A stretch of 55,700 nucleotides of DNA, taken from contig JAUZFR010000026.1 of the NCBI GenBank assembly GCA_030840335.1, positions 1-55,700 of the forward strand, in the 5' to 3' direction. The stretch's first letter is position 1; each line of letters starts with the position of its first letter. Positions 1 through 7,872 of this stretch are shown here, in pieces. Under the pieces are notes generated by a model, which ran no database searches, had not been told where the DNA came from, and was given only the letters and a program-made list of their open reading frames with translations. Both the position numbers and the translations under genes were made by a program. Source of the DNA: Actinomycetota bacterium (GTDB lineage: Bacteria; Actinomycetota; Actinomycetes; Actinomycetales; Microbacteriaceae).

Positions 1-497
1 AGGCCGGCTCGCAGTGCCGACAGCAGCAGAACCGGCACCGTCCACCAGTACGTCCCGAGGTTGTTCGCCGACACGTCGACCGTGATGCCGAGCGCTCGGC
101 CGCCCAGGTAGACACCGATGCCGCCCGACCCGATGATGAGGGCGAGTACGAGGCCGATACCCGCATCGCGCCACGGACGTCGGAAGTCGACGCCGAGTCG
201 CGCGAGGTGCGGTCGCGCGGCCTGCCACAGCAGAAATCCGACCAGCGCGACAGGGACGAGATTGAAAAAGATCCCGTAAAGCTGGTAGATCAAAGCGAAT
301 GTTGGGCGCGAGCTCTCTGAGGTGTTGAGGGCTGCAGACTGGTGGCTCAGGGGCGTTTTGCGAGTACTCAGGTCGATGATGTTGACGATCGAGTAGACAG
401 CGGATGCGCCGAGAGACAGACCGAGTACGATCAATATTTCTGCGGAGATACGTCGACGCGACGAAGTGCGCAATTCCTGCGGCGCGGCATCGATCAC
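1..497 (-). CDS. CPBP-family intramembrane protease, N-terminal part (cut by window edge)
   Basis: Minus-strand frame open from a GTG at 497 to the left edge (about 165 residues seen); the rest lies outside the window. An in-frame TAG just upstream makes this GTG the first possible start. After a short basic head (residues 1-18) there are hydrophobic segments near residues 19-45, 72-95, 113-135 and about 150 onwards, with a polar loop rich in Ser/Thr between the first two. The spacing and the sequence running into Ser-Ala-Leu-Arg-Ala-Gly at the edge resemble CPBP (CAAX protease and bacteriocin-processing) proteins, whose EExxxR active site would follow immediately and is not visible. Family call is therefore by general resemblance; another polytopic membrane protein is possible. 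Confidence 0.55.
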   Translation of the reverse strand, partial: MIDAAPQELRTSSRRRISAEILIVLGLSLGASAVYSIVNIIDLSTRKTPLSHQSAALNTSESSRPTFALIYQLYGIFFNLVPVALVGFLLWQAARPHLARLGVDFRRPWRDAGIGLVLALIIGSGGIGVYLGGRALGITVDVSANNLGTYWWTVPVLLLSALRAG

Positions 498-503
498 TTC
501 ACG

Positions 504-509
504 ATGCTA
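504..509 (-). promoter_or_regulatory. -10 hexamer of leaderless promoter for the CPBP gene
   Basis: TAGCAT on the minus strand lies six bases before the GTG at 497, so transcription is predicted to begin at or next to the start codon. No Shine-Dalgarno sequence sits in the six-base gap. Confidence 0.5.
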
Positions 510-601
510 CGCCGACTCCCGCGCCGTTAAGAATCACCCCTCGCGACGGTTCGCAAGATTATTGCGTTGGCGGCCCCTTGGATGATCGAAAGTTGCAAAG
601 C

Positions 602-686
602 GCGCAATGAACGCTATTGCGCGTTACCAATGTGTAACGTTTCCCCCTACAGTTTGGCGAAGGTTGCCACCCGTTTTAGGGTGGCA
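602..686. promoter_or_regulatory. Promoter/operator region of the peptide ABC operon with three dyads
   Basis: Three perfect inverted repeats follow one another upstream of the first binding-protein gene: GCGCAAT (602-608)/ATTGCGC (616-622), CGTTAC (622-627)/GTAACG (634-639) and TGCCACCC (665-672)/GGGTGGCA (679-686). A plausible promoter is TTACCA (624-629) and TACAGT (648-653) with an 18-base spacer; its -35 box lies inside the second dyad, and the third dyad would be a hairpin or operator just after the start of transcription. Regulator unknown. Confidence 0.4.
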
Positions 687-751
687 CTTAATAAGCGCGC
701 GGCACGCTAGGAATCGTGCTGTCGTTAGCTCCACTTTGCACAGGAGGAAAA

Positions 752-2578
752 TTGAAGATCAGTCGCTTGACCGCACTTGGTGCGGTCGTCGGTGCGACAG
801 CCCTCGTTCTCGCGGGTTGTTCTGCGCCACAGGCGTCCGAGATTGTGGAAAATACGTCGATCAGCGCGGCGCAGAATGCGTCGTTCGTTGGGTATAACAC
901 CCAGACGTCGAACGGTAACTCCACATACAACTCGAACATCACCTACATGACGACGTCGCAGTTCAACTACTACGACAACTCGCCAAAGCTCCTCAAGAAC
1001 ACCAAGTTCGGCACGTACACGAAGGTCTCGGACAGCCCGCTGACCATCAAGTACACGATCAACAAGGGTGTGAAGTGGTCAGACGGCACCGCTGTCAACG
1101 CCTCCGACCTGCTGCTGAGCTGGGCGGCAAACATCAGCAAGTTCAACAACGTCAAGCCGGTCACGGATGCCAAGGGCAACGTCACCAACCAGGCTGCCGT
1201 TGACGCGGGTGTCTTCTTCGACTCCGTCAATGCCGGTGGAGCACTCGACTATGTCACCGACACCCCGAAGATCTCGGACGGTGGCCGGGCGCTAACCCTC
1301 GTCTACAGCAAGCCGTACGTGGACTGGGAAGTCAACTTCGCTGTCGGCGTTCCCGCGCACGAGACCTACCACCTCGCCTTCCCCGACCAGAAGCTGTCTC
1401 CCGCCAAGGAGCAGGCCGCGGTCATCAAGGCGATCCAGACCAACGACACCACGGTTCTCGGACCATTGTCGAAGGCCTGGAGCACCGGATACGACCAGCC
1501 GGCCATGCCGACCGACAAGTCGATCTTCCTTTCGGATGGCCCTTACACGATCACCAGCCTGGTCAAGGACCAGTTCGTGACGCTGACGGCCAACAAGAAG
1601 TACACCTGGGGACCGCTTCCTCACGTACAGAAGATCACCGTCCGATTCATCCAGGACCCGCTCGCGCAGGTTCAGGCTCTGCAGAACGGTGAAGTCGGGA
1701 TCATCAACGGCCAGCCGACAGCTGACACCCTGAGCGCGCTCAAGGCCGTCAAGTCCGCGACCGCAATCAGCGCGAACAGCGCGAGCTACGAGCACGTCGA
1801 CCTCACCATGAACAACAAGGGACCGTTCGATCCCGCGACGTATGGTGGCGACGCTGCAAAGGCCCTTGCGGTTCGTCAGGCGTTCCTGAAGATCGTTCCT
1901 CGCCAGGAGATCCTCGACAAGCTGATCAAGCCGCTTAACCCCAAGGCAGTCCTGGTTGATTCCCAGACGCTGCTGCCGGGCTACGCCGGTTACGACGACA
2001 TGATCAAGGCCAACGATTCGGCGCAGTACGACGCGGTGGACGTGGCCGGCGCGAAGGCGCTGCTCCAGCAGGCTGGCGTCAAGACGCCCGTCAACGTGAA
2101 GTTCATGTACGGCAAGAGCAACACTCGCCGTGCGAACGAGTACCAGCTGATCGCGGCGTCGGGCAAGAGTGCCGGCTTCAACGTGATCGACGCCGGTAAC
2201 GACGCGTGGCCCGACAAGCTCGGCGACGGAACGTACGATGCAGTTCTGTTTGCCTGGCAGTCGACCTCGACCGCCGTTACCGCGACGATGGCGCAGTGGC
2301 AGACCGGTGCAGGTAACAACCTGAACGGCTACTCCAACAAGGATGTCGACGCCGCAGCCGACGAGCTGAACGGAACGTTCGACAAGGCAAAGCAGCTCAC
2401 CCTGCTCGAGACCATCGAGAAGAACCTGTATGACGACGCTTATGGCGTAGTCATCTTCCAGTTCCCGGACGTGGTCGGCTACAGCAACAAGATCAAGCAC
2501 GTTTCGGATGCACCGCTGTCACCAACGGTGTTCTGGAACTTCTACGACTGGACGACTCCAGCGCAAAAGGCGAAGTAG
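752..2578 (+). CDS. Peptide ABC transporter substrate-binding lipoprotein (SBP_bac_5)
   Basis: 608-residue family 5 extracellular solute-binding protein of the DppA/OppA type, expected to bind oligopeptides outside the membrane and hand them to the permeases encoded downstream. The signal peptide ends in the lipobox LAGC with Cys23 as the lipidation site. The TTG at 752 is chosen because a perfect AGGAGG (742-747) sits just before it and the lipoprotein signal begins there; the longer frame from 716 adds 12 residues with no function. Typical family features include the Ile-Lys-Tyr-Thr-Ile / Lys-Trp-Ser-Asp-Gly stretch near residues 100-115 and the late Trp-Gln-Ser region. A second paralogue closes the same gene cluster at 7873. 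Confidence 0.9.
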   Translation: MKISRLTALGAVVGATALVLAGCSAPQASEIVENTSISAAQNASFVGYNTQTSNGNSTYNSNITYMTTSQFNYYDNSPKLLKNTKFGTYTKVSDSPLTIKYTINKGVKWSDGTAVNASDLLLSWAANISKFNNVKPVTDAKGNVTNQAAVDAGVFFDSVNAGGALDYVTDTPKISDGGRALTLVYSKPYVDWEVNFAVGVPAHETYHLAFPDQKLSPAKEQAAVIKAIQTNDTTVLGPLSKAWSTGYDQPAMPTDKSIFLSDGPYTITSLVKDQFVTLTANKKYTWGPLPHVQKITVRFIQDPLAQVQALQNGEVGIINGQPTADTLSALKAVKSATAISANSASYEHVDLTMNNKGPFDPATYGGDAAKALAVRQAFLKIVPRQEILDKLIKPLNPKAVLVDSQTLLPGYAGYDDMIKANDSAQYDAVDVAGAKALLQQAGVKTPVNVKFMYGKSNTRRANEYQLIAASGKSAGFNVIDAGNDAWPDKLGDGTYDAVLFAWQSTSTAVTATMAQWQTGAGNNLNGYSNKDVDAAADELNGTFDKAKQLTLLETIEKNLYDDAYGVVIFQFPDVVGYSNKIKHVSDAPLSPTVFWNFYDWTTPAQKAK

Positions 2579-2614
2579 TCAGGTCTTCGGACCTCTCGAA
2601 ACGCTCGTGAGTTG

Positions 2615-2644
2615 AGCGCCGGGGCGAGAAATCGCCCCGGCGCT
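2615..2644 (+). terminator. 13-bp GAAA-capped hairpin after the first binding-protein gene
   Basis: AGCGCCGGGGCGA (2615-2627) pairs perfectly with TCGCCCCGGCGCT (2632-2644) around a GAAA tetraloop. Only TT follows, so it is not a classical intrinsic terminator. Between a binding-protein gene and its permease such a hairpin may protect the upstream message or partly stop transcription, giving more binding protein than permease. Confidence 0.6.
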
Positions 2645-2785
2645 TCACCGCGACCCTCGTGCATTTTTCACCGCATTCACGGGATCCGAGGAGCACAATG
2701 TACACAGCCCTTGGCGCTTTCGTAGTGCGAACGGCCTGGACAATGCCGTCCGCGCCCCGCCCGCAGTAGTTAGGTAGTAACAGAA

Positions 2786-4333
2786 ATGGTGACATTTCTT
2801 TCCCGACGCCTTATCGCGTCGATCATCGTCCTTCTCGTGGCTTCGTACATCGTTTACGTGCTCACCTGCTATTCGGGTGACCCGCTGCAGGACCTGCGCA
2901 CGAGCACCGCTCGAAACAAGCAGACGCTGATCGAAAACCGGATTCACGCCCTGAACCTCGACGTGCCGCCGTTCCTGCGGTACTTCATCTGGTTCAGCGG
3001 CCTGCTCAGGGGCTTCATCGGCCAGTTCGATCTCGGCAAGAACATCCAGGGCCAGGCAGTCACCTCCCAGCTCGGCGCGGCCATGGGATCGACTCTGCAG
3101 CTGGTCACGACCGCAACCCTGCTCGCGATCATCGTCGGCGTCATCGTCGGTATCACCACGGCACTGCGCCAGTACACCTCGTACGACTACTCGGTGACAT
3201 TCCTGTCGTTCCTGTTCTTCTCGCTGCCGATCTTCTGGCTCGCCGTCATGCTCAAGCAGTACCTGGCGATCAACTTCAACGACTTCCTCCAGGATCCCGT
3301 GATAGCGCCGGGGATAATCCTGATCGTCTCGCTAATAGCCGGCATTGCGTGGCTCGGCATACTCGGCGGTGGTTGGCGAAAGCGGTTGATCACCTTCGGG
3401 ATCGCGGCCCTGACGACGGCGATCGTGCTCGAGTTCTTCTCGGCGACGCGGTGGTTTGCCCATCCGGGACTGGGAATCGTCGTGGTCTTCGTTCTCGGAA
3501 TCGGGGTTGCGTTCCTTGTGACAACCCTGTCGGCTGGTCTCGCCAACCGCAAAGCCCTCTACTCATCGCTGAGCGTTGTGGTGCTGGGGACGGCGTTGTA
3601 TTACCCGCTCAACTACCTGTTCCTCTACCCGACCACGGGGTGGACGATCCTGATTCTCGCGATCATCGCCCTGCTGGTCGCCGGAGCGATCGGCTGGTTC
3701 TGGGGCGGCGTCGACCGTTGGGTTTCTGTGCGAACGGCGGCGATCGTCGTCGTGCTCATGGGTGCACTCATCCTGGTCGACCGGTACATGCAGTCATGGA
3801 ACGTCTACGCGAACAGCGACGAGATCGGTGGTCGCCCGATCGCAACGATCGGATCGTCCACGCCTGACCTCATCGGCAGTTTCTGGGTGCAGGGTCTCGA
3901 TTCGTTCACTCACCTGTTGCTTCCCACCGCAGCCCTGCTTCTCGCTTCACTGGCCGGATATACCCGCTACACGCGAGCGAGCCTGCTCGAAGTCATGAAC
4001 CAGGACTACATCCGTACCGCTCGGGCCAAGGGCCTATCCGAGCGAGCCGTGGTCATGCGCCACGCCTTCCGCAATGCGTTGATTCCGATCACGACGATCG
4101 TTGCCCTCGACTTCGGGGCACTGATCGGTGGTGCGGTAATCACTGAACGCGTGTTCGGCTGGGTCGGAATGGGACAGATGTTCCAGCAAGCGCTGGGGGC
4201 CGGTGGTTCACCATGGCCGGATGTGAATCCGATCATGGGCGTGTTCCTTGTCACGGGAATCGCCGCCGTCGTGTTCAACCTGCTTGCCGACCTCATCTAC
4301 ACCTCCCTTGACCCCAGAATCCGAGTGTCTTAA
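2786..4333 (+). CDS. Peptide ABC transporter permease, OppB/DppB type, with extra membrane insert
   Basis: 515-residue inner-membrane permease. The N-terminal helix (residues 1-30), the second and third core helices and the C-terminal transport domain are normal for the DppB/OppB family; the EAA-type cytoplasmic loop reads Thr-Ala-Arg-Ala-Lys-Gly-Leu near residues 410-418, followed by Arg-His-Ala-Phe-Arg-Asn-Ala. Family members are usually 305-340 residues. The excess is an insertion of roughly residues 170-340 containing about six further hydrophobic segments, an even number that keeps the topology. The ATG at 2786 lacks a clear ribosome binding site. The stop overlaps the ATG of the next permease (TAATG). 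Confidence 0.88.
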   Translation: MVTFLSRRLIASIIVLLVASYIVYVLTCYSGDPLQDLRTSTARNKQTLIENRIHALNLDVPPFLRYFIWFSGLLRGFIGQFDLGKNIQGQAVTSQLGAAMGSTLQLVTTATLLAIIVGVIVGITTALRQYTSYDYSVTFLSFLFFSLPIFWLAVMLKQYLAINFNDFLQDPVIAPGIILIVSLIAGIAWLGILGGGWRKRLITFGIAALTTAIVLEFFSATRWFAHPGLGIVVVFVLGIGVAFLVTTLSAGLANRKALYSSLSVVVLGTALYYPLNYLFLYPTTGWTILILAIIALLVAGAIGWFWGGVDRWVSVRTAAIVVVLMGALILVDRYMQSWNVYANSDEIGGRPIATIGSSTPDLIGSFWVQGLDSFTHLLLPTAALLLASLAGYTRYTRASLLEVMNQDYIRTARAKGLSERAVVMRHAFRNALIPITTIVALDFGALIGGAVITERVFGWVGMGQMFQQALGAGGSPWPDVNPIMGVFLVTGIAAVVFNLLADLIYTSLDPRIRVS

Positions 4334-5484
4334 TGAGTAATTTTTATGGTGTGGGCGTGCCCCCGGAAGACCCGGAGAAGCGCGACAAAGAGGATTCCAT
4401 CAAGCGCGAGGAACTCGCCACTGAAGTCTCAGAGCATGCACCGTCGGACCAGCTCGAGGAACGCGTAGAGAACGCGATCGAGCTCAAGGAAATCGAAGGC
4501 TTGAGCCAGGGGCGCATCGTGTTCCGCCGATTCGTTCGGCACACGGGCGCAATGATTTCACTGACGGTACTCTTCCTCGTCGTCGTTCTCGCCTTCTCCT
4601 CCATTGGAATCGACGCGCTCGGGCTGCACCTTCGCGGGTGGTGGAAGTGGGAGTACACACTTCCACACAACATCGTGAATGGCGCGCATCCGACCCTCAG
4701 CCTGATCCCGCAGTGGCTGGGCGGCAGCGGCATCTCGCTCGGCGACCATCCTTTCGGCCAGGACGAAGTGGGTCACGACACGTTCGCGCAGGTGATGCGC
4801 GGGATGCAGCAGTCCCTGATGATCCTCTTCGTGGTCGGATTGGTTTCGACCGCCGTCGGAACGATCATCGGTGCCGTCGCCGGTTACTTCCGTGGACGCC
4901 TCGACCAGCTCCTCATGCGCCTCACCGACGTCGTCATCATCGTTCCGCTCATCCTGCTCGCGGCTGTCATTGGGCGCACGTTCCAGAACTCGGGTTCGTT
5001 CCTTCTCGCCGTAGTGCTTGGCCTCCTCATCTGGACGAGCCTCGCTCGCCTGGTTCGTGGTGAGGTTCTCACCCTGCGTGAACGCGAATTCGTGGATGCG
5101 GCGAAGGTCGCGGGAGCGAGCAGCTGGCGCATCATGTTCCGGCACATCCTGCCGAACGCCATCGGCGTGATCATCGTCAGCGCGACGCTGACGATGTCCG
5201 CGGCCATTCTTCTCGAGACCGGACTCAGCTTCCTCGGCTTCGGAGTACAGTTCCCGGATGTTTCGCTCGGCAAGCTGATCAGCGATTACTCGGCGTCATT
5301 CAACACGCGCCCATGGCTGTTCTGGTGGCCCGGTTCCTTCATCGTGATCATCGCGCTGAGCATCAACTTCATTGGTGACGGCTTGCGCGACGCGTTCGAC
5401 CCGCGCCAGAAGCGCCTCCTCAACCGCAGCGCTCGTGCCGCAAAGTCCGCTGCGCGCGAGAAGGCCGCAAATGCGGGGGCATAA
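4333..5484 (+). CDS. Peptide ABC transporter permease, OppC/DppC type
   Basis: 383-residue partner permease. Residues 1-65 are a charged, Glu/Lys-rich cytoplasmic extension longer than usual. The first helix follows (about 72-92), then an extracytoplasmic loop carrying the family motif Phe-Gly-Gln-Asp-Glu-Val-Gly-His-Asp near residues 138-146, then the binding-protein-dependent transport domain. The EAA loop reads Asp-Ala-Ala-Lys-Val-Ala-Gly-Ala near residues 255-262, the contact for the ATPase. Its ATG overlaps the previous stop by one base, which implies coupled translation. The gene ends 22 bases before a convergent PH-domain gene on the other strand, so the ATPase gene is separated from its permeases. 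Confidence 0.9.
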   Translation: MSNFYGVGVPPEDPEKRDKEDSIKREELATEVSEHAPSDQLEERVENAIELKEIEGLSQGRIVFRRFVRHTGAMISLTVLFLVVVLAFSSIGIDALGLHLRGWWKWEYTLPHNIVNGAHPTLSLIPQWLGGSGISLGDHPFGQDEVGHDTFAQVMRGMQQSLMILFVVGLVSTAVGTIIGAVAGYFRGRLDQLLMRLTDVVIIVPLILLAAVIGRTFQNSGSFLLAVVLGLLIWTSLARLVRGEVLTLREREFVDAAKVAGASSWRIMFRHILPNAIGVIIVSATLTMSAAILLETGLSFLGFGVQFPDVSLGKLISDYSASFNTRPWLFWWPGSFIVIIALSINFIGDGLRDAFDPRQKRLLNRSARAAKSAAREKAANAGA

Positions 5485-5506
5485 GCCCGCCGCCCTGCTT
5501 GTCGAT

Positions 5507-6118
5507 CTACAGCGTTGCGCCCAGAATGGCCGCAACAATGAGAATGACAAGCGCGGCGGCCGAGTAGTAATGCCAGGTGGTCTTGACACCCGAGCCTTCG
5601 ACCGCTCCGCTTTCGAGATGTCCCTCGTCGCGAAGCCACTCCCACTGGCGTCGGACCAGCAGGCTCGCGGCGCCGGACTCCGAGGTTGGCACGTCTCCGA
5701 TCGCCACAGTGTTGCCCGGTCCGTAGCTGGATTCGGGGAGGCCGCGCAGATCCTGCCGCGTCGCCTTGTTCAGGGTGGCGCGACCGGGGGAAGGCGCAGC
5801 CCACGCGGTGAACTTGCCGCCAGACGTGAACAGCGTCAGCGCGTATTTGGTATCGATGCGCTGGATTGCCGGCCAGCTGATGGATCGCGTGCGCAGCAGG
5901 TTGATGAGTTCGACACCGTATGGCTCTACCTTCACAGCGGGGCGCCAGAAAAGCAGCCACGCGCCGAACGCGATCAAGAGAAGGCCGGGGGAGTAGCGCA
6001 GAATGCGCTCGACATCCATGGTGGCGATGAGGCTGACCGCGGTGACCGCCATGATCACCCACACGCAAACGCACAGCACTTTGCCAAACCGGGGCCTCAG
6101 GGTAACGGACTCATTCAC
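5507..6118 (-). CDS. PH-domain-like membrane protein inside the peptide ABC cluster
   Basis: 203 residues. Two adjoining hydrophobic segments (about 12-35 and 40-59) precede a bacterial PH-like domain recognisable by the pattern Val-Glu-Pro-Tyr-Gly-Val-Glu then Arg-Ser-Ile-Ser-Trp-Pro-Ala-Ile (residues 62-85) and a beta-rich stretch; a last hydrophobic helix ends the protein (about 180-203). Members of this family in actinobacteria have no assigned reaction. It lies on the strand opposite to the transporter genes, convergent with the OppC-like permease and divergent from the ATPase. No ribosome binding site better than GGTGA precedes the ATG. Confidence 0.7.
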   Translation of the reverse strand: MNESVTLRPRFGKVLCVCVWVIMAVTAVSLIATMDVERILRYSPGLLLIAFGAWLLFWRPAVKVEPYGVELINLLRTRSISWPAIQRIDTKYALTLFTSGGKFTAWAAPSPGRATLNKATRQDLRGLPESSYGPGNTVAIGDVPTSESGAASLLVRRQWEWLRDEGHLESGAVEGSGVKTTWHYYSAAALVILIVAAILGATL

Positions 6119-6162
6119 CAGCCCATGCTGACAGACAATCGCTCAGAATCAATGAAGGAACG

Positions 6163-7857
6163 GTGCACACTGTGAGTGCAACACCCCAGGCGCGGTCTTC
6201 CGACGCCCCCATTCTCAAGGTCACCGACCTCGGTGTCGACTTCTGGGTCGACGGAACCTGGTATCCCGCCGCAATCGGCATGAACTACGAGGTTCGCCCC
6301 GGAGAAGTACTGGCGATCGTGGGCGAATCCGGGTCGGGCAAGAGCTCCAGCTCGATGGCTCTTCTCGGTCTCCTTCCGCCGAACGGTCGCGTCACCGGCA
6401 GCATCAGGCTCAAGGGTCGCGAACTAGCGGGCCTCCCGCTCAACAAGCTCCGGAATGTGCGCGGCAAGGACGTCGCAGTCATCTTCCAGGAGCCGATGAC
6501 GGCGATGAACCCGGTCTACACAATCGGCTTCCAGATCGTCGAAGCGCTTCGCACGCAGCTGTCGATGTCTCCGACGGAGGCCAAGGATCGCGCAATCGAA
6601 CTGCTGACGATGGTCGAGATGCCGTCACCGGAGTCGACATTCAACAAATACCCCCACCAGCTCTCAGGCGGACAGCGCCAGCGTGCCATGATCGCGATGT
6701 CGATCTCGTGTGACCCGGTGCTGCTCATCGCCGACGAACCGACCACGGCTCTTGATGTCACCGTGCAGGCCGAGATCCTCGACCTCATGCGCAACCTGCG
6801 CACCCGCCTGAACAGTGCGATCGTGCTGATCACCCACGACATGGGCGTCGTGGCCGACCTCGCCGACAACATCATCGTGATGAAGGACGGCGTCATCGTG
6901 GAGTCGGGAACGGTTGAGGGTGTGTTTTCGGATCCGCAGCATCCGTACACTCAGCAGCTGCTCGCGGCCGTTCCGCACCTCGGCACCGGAGAGGCGATCG
7001 TTACCGAGGCACTCCTCGAAGCAGAGAAGACGAATGCCGCGCCAGTCCTGTCGCTCAAGGATGTTGTGATCGAGTATCCGAAGCACGGTCGAATCCCGGC
7101 CTTCAGGGCGGTCGACGGTGTGAACCTCGACATCTATCCGGGCGAGGTCGTCGGTCTGGTCGGCGAATCCGGATCGGGCAAGACCACGATCGGTCGCGCA
7201 TCCATCGGCCTCATTCCGATCCACGAGGGTTCGCTGAGCATCAACGGGCGGGACATCTCGTCGGCGACCGACAAGGAGATGCGGGCGCATCGCCGGTACA
7301 CCGGAATTGTCTTCCAGGACCCGGGTTCGTCGCTCAACCCCCGTATGCCGATCGGCCAGAGCATCGGCGAGCCAATCCTGCTTGCGCGAGAGGCCAAGGG
7401 CAAAGACCTCGACCGTCGCGTCGAGCAGCTTCTTGACGAAGTTGAGCTTCCACGCTCGTTCCGCAACCGTTACCCGCACGAGCTGTCAGGCGGCCAGCGC
7501 CAGCGCGTCGGAATCGCCAGGGCGCTCGCGCTCCGTCCGCCCGTGCTCATCGCTGACGAGCCGACGTCTGCCCTCGACGTGTCGGTGCAGGCGCGGTTCC
7601 TCGACCTGTTGCAGGAACTTCAGGCGCAGCTGCAGTTCGCCTGCCTCTTCATCAGCCACGACCTCGCGGTGGTCGACGTGCTTGCGCACCGGATTGCGGT
7701 GATGCACAAGGGCAAGCTCGTCGAGCAGGGAACGAAGGAAGAAATCCTGCGAAACCCGAAGGATCCCTACACGCAACGGCTCATCGCCGCGGTTCCGCTG
7801 CCCGACCCGGTAGCGCAACGCGAGCGCCGCGCCAACCGGTCTACCAGCCGGGGGTAG
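6163..7857 (+). CDS. Fused double ATPase of the peptide ABC transporter (OppD-OppF type)
   Basis: 564 residues containing two complete ABC nucleotide-binding domains in one chain. First half: Walker A GESGSGKS near residues 54-61, signature LSGGQRQRA, Walker B LLIADEPTTALD. Second half: Walker A GESGSGKT near 333-340, signature LSGGQRQRV, Walker B VLIADEPTSALD. Each half ends in the oligopeptide/dipeptide C-terminal region (Pro-Tyr-Thr-Gln motif) that follows such ATPases. It would power the permeases at 2786-5484. Two GTG starts are possible: 6163, and 6172, which is better spaced (11 bases) from AAGGAA at 6155-6160. The gene is separated from the permeases by the oppositely oriented PH-domain gene and must have its own promoter upstream. 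Confidence 0.92.
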   Translation: MHTVSATPQARSSDAPILKVTDLGVDFWVDGTWYPAAIGMNYEVRPGEVLAIVGESGSGKSSSSMALLGLLPPNGRVTGSIRLKGRELAGLPLNKLRNVRGKDVAVIFQEPMTAMNPVYTIGFQIVEALRTQLSMSPTEAKDRAIELLTMVEMPSPESTFNKYPHQLSGGQRQRAMIAMSISCDPVLLIADEPTTALDVTVQAEILDLMRNLRTRLNSAIVLITHDMGVVADLADNIIVMKDGVIVESGTVEGVFSDPQHPYTQQLLAAVPHLGTGEAIVTEALLEAEKTNAAPVLSLKDVVIEYPKHGRIPAFRAVDGVNLDIYPGEVVGLVGESGSGKTTIGRASIGLIPIHEGSLSINGRDISSATDKEMRAHRRYTGIVFQDPGSSLNPRMPIGQSIGEPILLAREAKGKDLDRRVEQLLDEVELPRSFRNRYPHELSGGQRQRVGIARALALRPPVLIADEPTSALDVSVQARFLDLLQELQAQLQFACLFISHDLAVVDVLAHRIAVMHKGKLVEQGTKEEILRNPKDPYTQRLIAAVPLPDPVAQRERRANRSTSRG

Positions 7858-7872
7858 TACGCTCGCGCACTG

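Noticed and set aside
1292-2500. 402-codon minus-strand frame opposite the first binding-protein gene
   Set aside because: It is a shadow of a gene with clear family motifs and a lipoprotein signal on the plus strand; high GC leaves the opposite frame open.
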